From NCBI RefSeq assembly GCF_001612615.1, contig NZ_BDAU01000004.1, positions 1 to 64,000 of the forward strand: a stretch of 64,000 nucleotides of DNA. The letters are read 5' to 3'. The DNA is from Nocardia amikacinitolerans NBRC 108937 (GTDB lineage: Bacteria; Actinomycetota; Actinomycetes; Mycobacteriales; Mycobacteriaceae). Both the position numbers and the translations under genes were made by a program. Shown here one piece after another: positions 53,489-62,233 of the stretch; positions within the stretch are counted from its first letter, which is position 1; each line of letters begins with the position of its first letter. The notes below the pieces were generated by a model that saw nothing but the letters and a program-made list of their open reading frames with translations, was not told the origin of the DNA and did no database searches.

Positions 53489-54043
53489 TCAGACTCGCGC
53501 CGGTTCGAAGTAGTGGTCGGGGTCGAGGGAATTGATCGGGGTCCAGCGCGGCTGTTCGACGGTGATCTCCGCATCGGCGTGCGCCGCTTCGAAATAACCC
53601 TGGATCTCCAGGGCCAGCCGTGGGTATTCGTCGACTCGCCGCGCCATGTCGTAGAGCGTGGCGAGCACGTGGACGCAGCGGTCGGTGCGCGCCGAGCACG
53701 AGCAGTCGACGGCGGCGAGCACCGGGGCGGGCCGCACCTCCGCCGCGACGAGCGCGCGGTGCGTCTCGTCGGTCAGTACCGTCGGATCCGGGATCACTTC
53801 CGCGATGGCGGCCACCGCCTGCCGGGACAGCGGCGCGACCTCGAGGTGCGTCACCGAGGCCTGCCCGCCGCGATGAATGTGCGCACGCACGACGCGGCCT
53901 TCGACCGTGGCCTGGACGCCGTTGTTGCGGGCGATGCTGCGGGCGCGGGGTAGCAGCGGGTCGGGCCGGGTCTGGCGCAGTGGCTCGGCGAGCCGCACCC
54001 AATCCATGCCCCAAGCGGTGTAGCCGAATTCGTTGTCCGCCAT
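53489..54043 (-). CDS. SWIM zinc-finger protein
   Basis: A 184-residue protein. The SWIM motif is DCSCSARTDRCVHVLATLY (CxCx6CxH), a zinc-binding fold for DNA or protein contacts. Its ATG overlaps the stop of the SNF2 helicase gene by one base of stop (ATGA), so the two are translationally coupled, as is usual for SWIM-SNF2 pairs. The N-terminus (GYTAWGMDWVRLAEPL) matches the short actinobacterial type. It probably targets the SNF2 motor to DNA or a partner, which is inferred. Confidence 0.85.
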   Translation of the reverse strand: MADNEFGYTAWGMDWVRLAEPLRQTRPDPLLPRARSIARNNGVQATVEGRVVRAHIHRGGQASVTHLEVAPLSRQAVAAIAEVIPDPTVLTDETHRALVAAEVRPAPVLAAVDCSCSARTDRCVHVLATLYDMARRVDEYPRLALEIQGYFEAAHADAEITVEQPRWTPINSLDPDHYFEPARV

Positions 54044-55857
54044 CAGTTCTCTCGCTTCCGTCGCAGGATCTCGACGAGTTGGTCGTCGTCGAGGCGGGCC
54101 AGTGCGGCGATGCCCGCCGAGTCCGACAGGTCGGTCAGCGCGGACTTGCGGTCGTGCATGCCGGCGATGTGCTCCTCGACGGTCGTTCCGGAGGTGAGGG
54201 TGGTGATGGTGACCGTGCGGGTCTGGCCGATCCGGTGCGCGCGGTCGGAGGCCTGCGCTTCCACGGCGGGATTCCACCAGCGGTCGAAGTGCACCACGTC
54301 GGCGGCGCGGGTCAGGGTGAGGCCGGTGCCCGCCGCCCGCAGGCTCAGCACGAGCACCGGCGGCCCGTCCGCGGACTGGAAGTCGCGCACGATCGCCGCG
54401 CGCTGGTCCTGGTTCAGTCCGCCGTGGAAGAACGGCGCGGTGACGCCGAACTGCTCGGCGAGGTGACGGACCAGCAGTTCACCGGTCTGCCGGTACTGGG
54501 TGAAAATCAGGGTGGGCGAGGCTGTTTCGAGGTTGGTGGCGACGATGTCGGTGCACAGGTCGAGCTTGCCCGAACGACCGGGCAGCTCGGCCAGATCGCC
54601 GGTGATCAGGCCCGGGTGGTTGCAGACCTGCTTGAGCGCGGTGAGCGCGGCCAGCACCCGGCTCTGCCGTTGCGCGCCGGAACCGAAGCCGTCGTCGATG
54701 GCCCGCTCCAGCAGCTGATCGTAGAGCTTCTCCTGTTCGGCGGTCAGATCGCAGAGCAGATCGGTGTGGATCTTCGCGGGCAGCGCGGCGGCTACCTGAA
54801 ACTTCTTGCGCGCCAACACGACCGGTTCGATCGTGTCGCGGAGCCGGGCGGCGGCCGCGGCCGAACCCTCCTGGATGGGCCGGACGAAACGGCGGCGGAA
54901 CTGGCCGCGATGGGCGAACAGGCGCGGGGCGACCAGGTGCAACAACGCCCACAGTTCCTCGAGGTGGTTCTCCACCGGCGTGCCGGTCAACGCCACCTTG
55001 GCGGGGCTCGTGAGGGCGCGGGCGGCCTTGGCGAGCTGGGTGCGCGGGTTCTTCAACGCCTGCGCCTCGTCGAATACCGCTGTCGCCCAGTTCTGTTCGG
55101 CGAGGAGGTGACCGTGCAGCCGCAGCATCGGGTAGCCGACCACCACGATGTCACCCGGGGCCGCGGCGAGTTCCCCACCGCGCCAGCTGATCGGGCGCAG
55201 TTCCGGTGCGAATCGGGTGATCTCGTGCGCCCAGTTGCCGACCAGCGACGTGGGGCAGACGACGAGCTGTGCGCCCGCCGCGGCACGCGCGAGCAGAAAA
55301 CCGATGGCCTGCACCGTCTTTCCGAGGCCCATCTCGTCGGCGAGCACCGCGCCGCCGTAGGCCTCGACGGTCTCGGTCAACCAGCCGATCCCGCGCGCCT
55401 GATAGGGACGCAGGTCGGCGTGCAGGGTGGTCGCCAGGTCGGCGGCCACCGCCTCGGTGTCGAGCAGGGTTCGCAGCGCGCGATCGGCGGACACGATCGC
55501 GGTCCCCACGGCGTCCGGTACGGCGTGGGCGGCGATGGGCAGTGCGTCGACGGGCTCGCCTTGCCGCAGGACGGTCCGCCATGCTCGCAGCGACGAGCCC
55601 GCGTCGAGCGGCCTCGGTGTGGCGGATGGTTCGGCGGATGCCATCGGGGCCGAGTGCCCTCGATCCGGGGAACCGGCGGCAGGCAAATCGTCGCCCAGCG
55701 CGAGAGCGGCGAGTTCCGCGGGCGAGATCAACGCGCAGTCGACATCGGCGACTTCGATGGCCCCGCGCGACCCGGTCGGCAGTGCGAGCGCCAACGTCTC
55801 CCGGTCGCCGAGATCCGCCGGTGCGAATCCGGGGCCGTGGCCCGTCCAGGTCCACAA
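54043..55857 (-). CDS. SNF2-family DNA-dependent ATPase (helicase superfamily 2)
   Basis: A 604-residue (from TTG 55857) SNF2-type motor. Motif I DEMGLGKT, motif II DEAQ, motif III LTGTPVENHLEEL, and C-terminal motifs including SLRAAGTGLTLTRA and DRAHRIGQTR are complete. Family-like residues (LPSTQATYLPDRHLFALW) continue in frame 16 codons upstream of the TTG, yet no ATG or GTG lies between the TAG at 55915 and this point, so the start may be CTG 55905 or TTG 55857. It is coupled to the SWIM gene and divergent from a TetR gene. Confidence 0.87.
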   Translation of the reverse strand: MWTWTGHGPGFAPADLGDRETLALALPTGSRGAIEVADVDCALISPAELAALALGDDLPAAGSPDRGHSAPMASAEPSATPRPLDAGSSLRAWRTVLRQGEPVDALPIAAHAVPDAVGTAIVSADRALRTLLDTEAVAADLATTLHADLRPYQARGIGWLTETVEAYGGAVLADEMGLGKTVQAIGFLLARAAAGAQLVVCPTSLVGNWAHEITRFAPELRPISWRGGELAAAPGDIVVVGYPMLRLHGHLLAEQNWATAVFDEAQALKNPRTQLAKAARALTSPAKVALTGTPVENHLEELWALLHLVAPRLFAHRGQFRRRFVRPIQEGSAAAAARLRDTIEPVVLARKKFQVAAALPAKIHTDLLCDLTAEQEKLYDQLLERAIDDGFGSGAQRQSRVLAALTALKQVCNHPGLITGDLAELPGRSGKLDLCTDIVATNLETASPTLIFTQYRQTGELLVRHLAEQFGVTAPFFHGGLNQDQRAAIVRDFQSADGPPVLVLSLRAAGTGLTLTRAADVVHFDRWWNPAVEAQASDRAHRIGQTRTVTITTLTSGTTVEEHIAGMHDRKSALTDLSDSAGIAALARLDDDQLVEILRRKREN

Positions 55858-55923
55858 GGCGAAGAGGTGACGGTCGGGCAGGTAGGTGGCCTGTGTGCTG
55901 GGCAGAGCGAACCCCTAGATCAT

Positions 55924-55963
55924 CGTATGGCGTATGGAGTATCGTGACAACGTACACCGTACC
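55924..55963. promoter_or_regulatory. Repeat-rich divergent control region, tetR and SNF2 gene
   Basis: The tandem CGTATGGCGTATGG (55924-55937) and the repeated CGTAC at 55951-55955 and 55958-55962 lie between the SNF2 and tetR starts. They look like TetR-type half sites, but there is no clean palindrome. Confidence 0.35.
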
Positions 55964-55984
55964 AAGTTTGTTCCGAGGAGCCCC

Positions 55985-56746
55985 TTGCCCGCGCAGAGCG
56001 ACGACGACCAGGCGAAACAACTGCTGCACCTGCTGTGGCGGCGGTCGCTGCCGCCGCGCGCGGGTGGGCGCGGGCCGAAGCAGACGGTGAGCGTCGACGC
56101 CGTGGTCGCGGCCGCCGTGGCACTGGCCGACCGCGAGGGGTACGCGAAGGTGTCCATCCGCGCGGTCGCGGCCGAACTGGGCCTGCGGCCGATGAGCCTG
56201 TACACCTACGTGCCGAGCAAGGAGGCGCTGACCGTGCTGATGGTCGACGCCGTCGCCGCGGAGGACGCGCCCATTCCCGCCGGGCTGCCGGTGCGCGAGC
56301 GGATGGCGGACATCGCGCGCCAGGTGCGCGCCGAGGTGCTGGCGCATCCCTGGCTGCTGGAGGTGTCGCCGTGGCGCGCGGTGCTCGGGCCGGGGCGGAT
56401 GCGGCGCTACGAGCGTCAGCTGGCGGCCATCGAGGGGATCGGGCTCACGGACCTCGCGATGGATCGGGCCATCGCGGTGCTGACCGAGTTCGCGACCGGG
56501 AACGCGCGGATGGCGGTGGCCGCCGCCCGCGGCGCCGCGGAGCTGAGCGACGCGCAGTGGTGGGAGCGGTACGGTCCCGAACTGGCCAGGGTCATGCCGC
56601 TCGGGGAGTTCCCGCTCGCCGGGCGGGTCGGCGCGGCGGTGGGGGAGCGGTATCAGGCGCCCGCCGATCCGGACGGCGCTTTCGAGTTCGGGTTGGCTCG
56701 GCTGCTGGATGGAATCCTCGCCGAACTCGACACCGATGTGACCTAG
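55985..56746 (+). CDS. TetR/AcrR-family regulator
   Basis: A 253-residue TetR regulator. The HTH spans SVDAVVAAAVALADREGYAK to IRAVAAELGLRPMSLYTYVP, and the C-terminal TetR_C half ends WWERYGPELARVMPLGEFPL. I prefer the TTG start at 55985 (LPAQSDDDQ, with GAGGAG at 55975-55980 before it) to the ATG at 55934, which would overlap the operator-like repeats. It is divergent from the SNF2-SWIM pair and may repress it. Confidence 0.83.
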   Translation: MPAQSDDDQAKQLLHLLWRRSLPPRAGGRGPKQTVSVDAVVAAAVALADREGYAKVSIRAVAAELGLRPMSLYTYVPSKEALTVLMVDAVAAEDAPIPAGLPVRERMADIARQVRAEVLAHPWLLEVSPWRAVLGPGRMRRYERQLAAIEGIGLTDLAMDRAIAVLTEFATGNARMAVAAARGAAELSDAQWWERYGPELARVMPLGEFPLAGRVGAAVGERYQAPADPDGAFEFGLARLLDGILAELDTDVT

Positions 56747-56808
56747 GCCCCGTCTCGAAGTCCCTCCGCGGCCACGGACACATCCGGCCGGACTTCGAGG
56801 CAGGGCCT
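56745..56808 (+). terminator. Extended hairpin terminator after tetR
   Basis: Outer stem AGGCCC / GGGCCT (56745-56750, 56803-56808) and inner stem CTCGAAGTCC / GGACTTCGAG (56754-56763, 56790-56799), separated by small internal loops. It begins at the tetR stop codon. Confidence 0.65.
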
Positions 56809-56872
56809 GGTCCACGTAGGCGAAGCCGAGCCTCGAGCGCTGTGACCTCGAACACAGTGAACTCCGAACACG

Positions 56873-56907
56873 CCCGCAGCGGGCGACGATTCGTCGCCCG
56901 CTGCGGG
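56873..56907. terminator. 35-base near-perfect palindrome, terminator of the DUF7455 gene
   Basis: CCCGCAGCGGGCGACGA (56873-56889) pairs perfectly with TCGTCGCCCGCTGCGGG (56891-56907) around a single base, a 17-bp stem. It lies 47 bases after the DUF7455 stop on the minus strand. Confidence 0.7.
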
Positions 56908-56954
56908 GAAAGGTCCTGTTGTTCGATGCTGTTGTGTCGGGAAGCGAAAACCGG

Positions 56955-57149
56955 TCAGAGGGCGGGAGCCGACTCCGTGTCGATCACGGCCTCGAGCTCA
57001 CGCAGCCGATCCATGTGTTCGTTCGCGTGATGCTGGCAGAAGAGCAACTCTCCACCTGCGGGCAGAACGGCACGCACTCGGGCAGCCGCCCCGCAACGGT
57101 CGCAACGATCGACCGCGGTCAGTGGGGTGCTTGTCAGGGTTCCTGGCAT
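56955..57149 (-). CDS. DUF7455 small zinc-ribbon-like protein
   Basis: A 64-residue protein with CDRCGAAARVR and FCQHHANEH motifs, giving a CxxC plus CxxH zinc-binding set. It is a common small protein near sigA in Mycobacteriales, of unknown function. The ATG at 57149 is preceded by GGAGGAGTC, a strong ribosome binding site. Downstream is a large palindromic terminator. Confidence 0.8.
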   Translation of the reverse strand: MPGTLTSTPLTAVDRCDRCGAAARVRAVLPAGGELLFCQHHANEHMDRLRELEAVIDTESAPAL

Positions 57150-57321
57150 GACTCCTCCGTCCTGGCTCCCGGCACTACAGTCCGTTCACCTGGTGTGGGG
57201 CCCGTGGTCACTCACCACGAGCTCGCTACCGCTACTTCCCAGCAGTGGTATGACTACTCTGTCAGACGTTCGGGACGGGGGCATTGTTCCCGCAAGTGAT
57301 TCTGTGTGTTTTCTCTAACAC

Positions 57322-57357
57322 GACCTGGGATTTCGCTGATGGCGAACGCTCCAGGTC
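57322..57357. promoter_or_regulatory. Nested hairpin before the DUF952 gene
   Basis: Outer stem GACCTGG / CCAGGTC (57322-57328, 57351-57357) encloses inner stem TTCGC / GCGAA (57332-57336, 57342-57346). It lies 66 bases before the GTG at 57424; it may be an operator or a structured leader. Confidence 0.35.
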
Positions 57358-57423
57358 AGGCATCGAACCACACTCGATCACCCACGAACTCGTCTATCCA
57401 GTTGGTCTGTTGGGAGATTACCC

Positions 57424-57783
57424 GTGACGTGTGACACTCACACGCTGGTTCACCTTTGTACTTTGCCCGAATGGCGCAACGCACGGCAAACCGGCGAGCA
57501 CCGACCGCCCTCGTTGGCCGAGGTCGGGTTCGTTCACCTTTCGACGCCGCAGCAAGTCCACCTGCCCGCCAACCGGTTGTACGCGGGACGGCATGACCTG
57601 GTGCTGTTGCGCATCGACGCGAAAATGCTCGTGGACCCGGTGAAATGGGAGCCGGGCGTCCCGACGGACCCGGCCTCGATGCTCTTCCCGCACCTGTACG
57701 GACCACTCCCTGTGAGCGTCGTCACATCTGTCGACGAGTATCGGCCAGGGCCGAACGGAACTTTCGCGCCGCTGCCGGAGTGA
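57424..57783 (+). CDS. DUF952 protein
   Basis: A 119-residue protein matching DUF952 over its whole length: LVHLCTLPEWRNARQTGE, GFVHLSTPQQVHLPANRLYA, DLVLLRIDAKML, FPHLYGPLPVSVV. Family structures suggest a fold that could bind small ligands, and function is unknown. The GTG at 57424 is adopted. It is convergent with the response-regulator gene, 10 bases apart. Confidence 0.85.
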   Translation: MTCDTHTLVHLCTLPEWRNARQTGEHRPPSLAEVGFVHLSTPQQVHLPANRLYAGRHDLVLLRIDAKMLVDPVKWEPGVPTDPASMLFPHLYGPLPVSVVTSVDEYRPGPNGTFAPLPE

Positions 57784-57793
57784 CCGCCGTCAC

Positions 57794-58441
57794 TCAGCGC
57801 GCCCGCGCCTGCCGCGCCAGGATGGCCGCCTGAACACGGGACCGCACACCGAGTTTCGTGAGCACCCGCGAGACGTGCGTCTTCACCGTGGTCTCCCCGA
57901 TGAACAACCGCGCCGCGATCTGCGCGTTCGACAAGCCATCGCCGAGGCAGTCCAGCACCTCGCGTTCGCGTTCGGTGAGATCGGCGAGTCCGGCCGGCGC
58001 GGCGGGCTCGGCGTCGGTTCCGGAAGACGCGAACGCGGCGATCACCGCCCGGGTGACCTCCGGCGCGAGCACCCCGTCGCCCGCGGCGACCGCGCGCACC
58101 GCGTCGACGAGCGCTTGTCCCGATGTGGATTTCAGCACGAAGCCGGACGCGCCTGCCCGCAGGGCGCGAAAGACGTACTCGTCCAAGTCGAATGTGGTGA
58201 GGATGAGGACCCGCGCCAGCGCGTCGGCGGTGATGCGCTCGGTGGCGGTGATGCCGTCCACGCCAGGCATCCGCACATCCATCAGCACCACGTCGGGTCG
58301 CAACGCCTTGGCCTGCGCGACCGCGACGTCGCCGTCGGCGGCCTCGCCGATCACCTCGATGCCCTCGGCGCTGTCCAGGATCATCCGCAACCCGGCGCGG
58401 ATCGCGCCGTGGTCGTCGGCGATCAGCACGCGAATCGTCAT
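57794..58441 (-). CDS. NarL/LuxR-type response regulator
   Basis: A 215-residue response regulator. Receiver residues Asp9, Asp10 (LIADDHG), phosphorylation site Asp55 (VLMDVRMPG), Thr (LTTF) and Lys (VLKS) are present; a LuxR-type HTH at about 150-205 reads [18 protein letters not shown]...[17 protein letters not shown]. It is coupled to the kinase gene by a 4-base ATGA overlap. Target genes are not apparent. Confidence 0.92.
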   Translation of the reverse strand: MTIRVLIADDHGAIRAGLRMILDSAEGIEVIGEAADGDVAVAQAKALRPDVVLMDVRMPGVDGITATERITADALARVLILTTFDLDEYVFRALRAGASGFVLKSTSGQALVDAVRAVAAGDGVLAPEVTRAVIAAFASSGTDAEPAAPAGLADLTEREREVLDCLGDGLSNAQIAARLFIGETTVKTHVSRVLTKLGVRSRVQAAILARQARAR

Positions 58442-59667
58442 GCCATCTCCGGAGTTCGGCTGCCATGTGGTGCCGGTTCCGCCCCGAGCGGAAGTCTGGC
58501 GCGCACCGCCCAACCATCGGCTTCCGGTCCTGCGGTGAAGCCGCCGCCCAGCGCGGCGGCGCGCTCGCGCATGTTCACCAGGCCGCGATGCGCCGCTGCG
58601 GAATTCGCGGATCCGGCCGAATTCGCCGGGGTGGGAGCGGGATTGCGCACCGACACGTCGAGTGTCGACCGATCGGCGCGCACCGCGATGTCGACCGGCC
58701 GCCCGGGGGCGTGCTTCATCGCGTTCGTCAAGGCCTCCTGGACGATTCGGTAGGCGGCCTGGTCCACCGCGCTGGGCAGCGCCGCGCCGTCGAGCGAATC
58801 GGCAACGCGCACCGTCGTTCCCGCCGACCGGGCGGCGTCCACCAGGATCGGCAACTGGGCCAGGGTGCGCGGCGCGGCGGGCTCGTCCTCGCCGCCGTCG
58901 TCGCGGCGCAGCAAACCGATCATGGTCCGCATCTCCTGGAGCGCGCTGACGCTGTTGGCCCGGATCGAGCCGAGGATCCCGGCCATCGCGGGATCGGTAT
59001 CCGCGCGGGTCAGCACGCCGAGCGCCGCCTCGGACTGGATCGCGATGGCCGAGAGGTGCCCCGCGATGACGTCGTGCAGGTCGCGCGCCATCGTCTTGCG
59101 CTCGTCGGCGATGGCGGCGCGCCGGTCCAGCTCGGCCACCAACGCCATCGCCTGCACCCGCGCGCGTTCGGCCTCGGCGATCTCCTTGTGTGTCCGCACC
59201 GACAGCGCCCACCAGATCGGCGTGCCGACGAACGCGGCCGCCGCGGCGACCGAGAGCACCAGCACCCGCCAGTCGCCCGCCGCGACGAACGCCGCGATCG
59301 TGATCACCGTCGTCAGCCCGGCGCAGCCGATCGTCACCCAGCGCGAGACCGCGCGGGTGCCGTAGAGGACGGCCGCGTAGATCAGATCCGAGTAGACGAT
59401 CCACACCGGCACCGTCGGGCCGAGCGCCAGATCGATGCCGACCGGGACCGCGCCAGCCAGCAGCGCCGCCAACGGCGCGCGCCGCCGCAGCAGCGTCGCG
59501 GCGCACAGCAGCGCGAGCACACCGAACCGGGTGCCGAGCGAAGGGGCGACGCTCGCCTGGGTCATCGGGTAGAGCCCGGACAGGTACAGGAACGCGCCGA
59601 AGGTGAACGCGAAGGCCGCGACCAGCGCGTCCTGCGCGGTCGCCGACAACGCGCGCCACTGCTTCAC
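58438..59667 (-). CDS. NarL-type sensor histidine kinase (HisKA_3/HATPase_c)
   Basis: A 409-residue kinase with four or five N-terminal transmembrane helices (about 10-155), no large extracellular domain, then the HisKA_3 phospho-acceptor His198 ([13 protein letters not shown]) and an HATPase_c domain ([18 protein letters not shown]). It likely senses membrane or envelope conditions directly through its helices. GTG at 59667 gives a family-like [14 protein letters not shown] start. It forms an operon with the response regulator. Confidence 0.9.
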   Translation of the reverse strand: MKQWRALSATAQDALVAAFAFTFGAFLYLSGLYPMTQASVAPSLGTRFGVLALLCAATLLRRRAPLAALLAGAVPVGIDLALGPTVPVWIVYSDLIYAAVLYGTRAVSRWVTIGCAGLTTVITIAAFVAAGDWRVLVLSVAAAAAFVGTPIWWALSVRTHKEIAEAERARVQAMALVAELDRRAAIADERKTMARDLHDVIAGHLSAIAIQSEAALGVLTRADTDPAMAGILGSIRANSVSALQEMRTMIGLLRRDDGGEDEPAAPRTLAQLPILVDAARSAGTTVRVADSLDGAALPSAVDQAAYRIVQEALTNAMKHAPGRPVDIAVRADRSTLDVSVRNPAPTPANSAGSANSAAAHRGLVNMRERAAALGGGFTAGPEADGWAVRARLPLGAEPAPHGSRTPEMA

Positions 59668-59776
59668 CGACCCATCACAGCACACCCGCCGACGGGCGCG
59701 GGTCCGCCGAAGTGATGACGCGCGATCGATCCGACGGCCGACGCGGCGCACCCCGGCGGGGCGCGAGGCTCGGTGC

Positions 59777-60473
59777 GTGACACTGTTGCTCGCCCTGATC
59801 GGGCTCGCGCTGGTGGACAGCACCAGCATCGGCACCCTGATCGTCCCCGTCTGGCTGCTGCTCGCCCCCGATCGACCGCCCGCCCCGGCGACTGCTGATC
59901 TACCTCGCCGCCATCGCTTGCTTCTACTTCGCGCTCGGCGTCGCGTTGCTGACCGTGGTCGGCGCTGGCCTCGAGCGGTTCGGTGAGCTGGCGCGCAGCC
60001 CGGTCGTGCTGGTGCCGCAGCTGGCGCTCGGGGTCGCGCTGTTCGCCGTCTCGTGGCGCTTCGATTCGAAGAAGCGCCGGGCCAGGGGCGAACCGGACCG
60101 GACGGCGGCGTGGCGCACCAGGGCGCTGCGCAGCCAGACCTCCGGCGCGGGTCTCGCGGTGCTCGCGGTGAGCGCCGGTGCGCTCGAAGCGTTCTCGATG
60201 GTGCCGTATCTGGCCGCCATCGGGTTGCTCGTCGCCGGTGACGTGCCGATCGGAGGTTCGGTGGCGCTGCTGGCCGGGTACTGCGTCGTGATGGTGGTTC
60301 CCGCGCTGGCGCTCACCGCGGGGAGGTCGCTGCTGCACACCAGGATCGAACCGTTGCTCGCTCGGCTGGACGCCTTCCTGTCCCGCCACGCCGACAGCGC
60401 GACCGGATGGGCGCTGGCCATCGCGGGCATCGTCTTGGTCCGCGGCGCCATCGGCGGCCTTGCCGCTGGCTGA
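59777..60473 (+). pseudogene. GAP/Sap-family membrane protein gene with an apparent +1 frameshift
   Basis: The first part (VTLLLALIGLALVDSTSIGT, LIVPVWLLLAPDRPP) and the second part (RLLIYLAAIACFYFALGVAL, LTVVGAGLERFGELARSPV and on) belong to one six-helix GAP/Sap protein of about 232 residues, but they lie in different frames. The change falls at about 59868-59892 in the GC-rich run CCGCCCGCCCCGG. It is either a sequencing error or a young pseudogene; both parts remain well preserved. The family includes the mycobacterial Sap protein involved in sulpholipid transport. Confidence 0.7.
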
Positions 60474-60498
60474 TCCTCGAGAGGGTTACGCTGAACAA

Positions 60499-60981
60499 GT
60501 GAACGTCGACGTCACCGCACTACCCGGCATCGGGGTACGCAAGGACTTCGAGGCCCGGTCGGGCCGCCGGATCGGCGTGGTCGACCACCGGGACGGAAGC
60601 ATCGATCTGATCGTCTCCAAGCTCGACGACCCCGACGCCTGCGCCGCGCAGGTGCCGTTGACGAGCGACGAGGCGGCCGTGCTCGCCAATCTGCTCGGCG
60701 CACCGCAGCTGGTGGCCAAACTCCGCGAGGATCATCGCGACCTGCCCGGCATCACGACCAGGCAGCTGCCGATCGCCGAGGATTCGCCGTACGAGGGCCG
60801 AGCCCTCGGCGAGACGGCGATGCGCACCCGCACCAAGGTCTCGATCGTCGCGGTGATGCGCGCCGGTCAGCTGCACCCCTCGCCAGGGCCCGATTTCACC
60901 TTCGCCGCAGACGATCTGCTCGTGGTCGTCGGAACCCCCGACGGACTGGACGCCGCCGCGAAGATCCTCTCGCACGGTTGA
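60499..60981 (+). CDS. TrkA-C (RCK_C) regulatory subunit of a cation:proton antiporter
   Basis: A 160-residue soluble protein with a KhtT/YhaT-like layout: a novel N-terminal part (VTALPGIGVRKDFEARSGRR) and a TrkA-C domain (about 85-160: ALGETAMRTRTKVSIVAVMR, FAADDLLVVVGTPDGL). It is 3 bases before the antiporter gene, so they form an operon in which this subunit gates transport, probably by binding a nucleotide. The GTG at 60499 is preferred. Confidence 0.87.
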   Translation: MNVDVTALPGIGVRKDFEARSGRRIGVVDHRDGSIDLIVSKLDDPDACAAQVPLTSDEAAVLANLLGAPQLVAKLREDHRDLPGITTRQLPIAEDSPYEGRALGETAMRTRTKVSIVAVMRAGQLHPSPGPDFTFAADDLLVVVGTPDGLDAAAKILSHG

Positions 60982-60984
60982 CCT

Positions 60985-62166
60985 GTGAACACGACCGCGC
61001 TCGCCCTGCTCGAGCTCGGAGCGGTGTTCTTCGCTCTCGGCATGCTGGGGCGAGTGGCGGGACGGTTCGGCATGTCCCCGATACCGCTGTATCTGCTCGG
61101 CGGACTGGCGTTCGGATCGGGCGGGTTCATCGAACTCGCCGAGGCCAACGAGTTCGGCCACGTCGCGGGCGAGATCGGTGTGGTGCTGCTGCTTCTGCTG
61201 CTCGGACTGGAATACACCGCCGCCGAGCTGGTGACCGGACTGCGACGGTCGTGGCCCGCGGGCGTGGTCGACATCGTCGTCAACTCGATCCCCGGTGTGG
61301 TGGTGGCGCTGCTGCTCGGCTGGGGCCTGCTCGGCGCGCTCACCATGGGCGGGGTCACCTACATCTCGTCCTCGGGCATCGTCGCCAAGGTGCTCAACGA
61401 TCTCGGTCGGCTCGGTAACCGCGAAACCCCGGTCGTACTCTCGATTCTGGTGTTCGAGGACCTGGCCATGGCGATCTACCTGCCGATCCTCACCACCCTG
61501 CTGGCCGGCCTGAGCTTCATCAGCGGACTGCGGGCGCTCGGCATCGCCCTGGTGACGATCACGATCGTGCTGGTGGTGGCGCTGCGCTACGGCCGCTACG
61601 TCTCGGCCGTCGTGGACAGCTCGGACAACGAGGTGTTCCTGCTCAAATTGCTCGGAGCGGCGCTGCTGGTGGCAGGCGCGGCCTCGGCGCTGAATATCTC
61701 GGCGGCGGTCGGGGCGTTCCTGCTCGGCATCGCGATCTCCGGATCGACCGCGCACCAAGCCGCGAAACTGCTGGAGCCGCTGCGGGATCTGTTCGCGGCC
61801 ATCTTCTTCGTCGCCTTCGGGCTGAGTACCGACCCGCGCGCGATCCCGCCGGTCTTCGGCTGGGCGGTGCTGCTCGCCGTGGTGACCACGGTGACCAAGG
61901 TCGCGACCGGCTGGTGGGCCGCGCGCAGGCAGGGCATCCGGCGGATGGGCCGGGCAAGGGCGGGGGCGGCGCTGGTGGCACACGGCGAGTTCTCGATCGT
62001 CATCGCGGGTTTGGCGGTGAGCGTCGGCGCGGTCGTCGGTGAACTGGCCGCGCTCGTCTCGGCCTACGTGCTCCTGATGGCGGTGCTCGGCCCGATCGCG
62101 GCGCGGGTGGTCGAGCCGCTGGTGGCCTTGGTGAAGCACGAGCCGGGTCCCGCGGTCACCCCCTGA
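60985..62166 (+). CDS. KefB/KhtU-type cation:proton antiporter (CPA2)
   Basis: A 393-residue integral membrane protein with about 12 helices. GLEYTAAELVTG, YISSSGIVAKVLNDLGRLGN and the LVFEDLAMAIYLP motif are typical of KefB/KhtU CPA2 potassium/proton antiporters. Like KhtU it has no fused TrkA-N domain, and the RCK_C subunit is supplied by the preceding gene. It may export K+ or other monovalent cations at alkaline pH or during electrophile stress. Confidence 0.9.
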   Translation: MNTTALALLELGAVFFALGMLGRVAGRFGMSPIPLYLLGGLAFGSGGFIELAEANEFGHVAGEIGVVLLLLLLGLEYTAAELVTGLRRSWPAGVVDIVVNSIPGVVVALLLGWGLLGALTMGGVTYISSSGIVAKVLNDLGRLGNRETPVVLSILVFEDLAMAIYLPILTTLLAGLSFISGLRALGIALVTITIVLVVALRYGRYVSAVVDSSDNEVFLLKLLGAALLVAGAASALNISAAVGAFLLGIAISGSTAHQAAKLLEPLRDLFAAIFFVAFGLSTDPRAIPPVFGWAVLLAVVTTVTKVATGWWAARRQGIRRMGRARAGAALVAHGEFSIVIAGLAVSVGAVVGELAALVSAYVLLMAVLGPIAARVVEPLVALVKHEPGPAVTP

Positions 62167-62233
62167 TCGGGAACGCCTTGCGCCGGTCGGCCGGGGCGCG
62201 ACGCGCGTCGGCGGACGACTCCGAAGCGAGGCG

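Noticed and set aside
51454..55857. Helicase, SWIM and SNF2 genes as a possible defence island
   Set aside because: SWIM-SNF2 pairs and this helicase are widespread in actinobacterial core genomes; no nuclease, toxin, methylase or phage genes accompany them.
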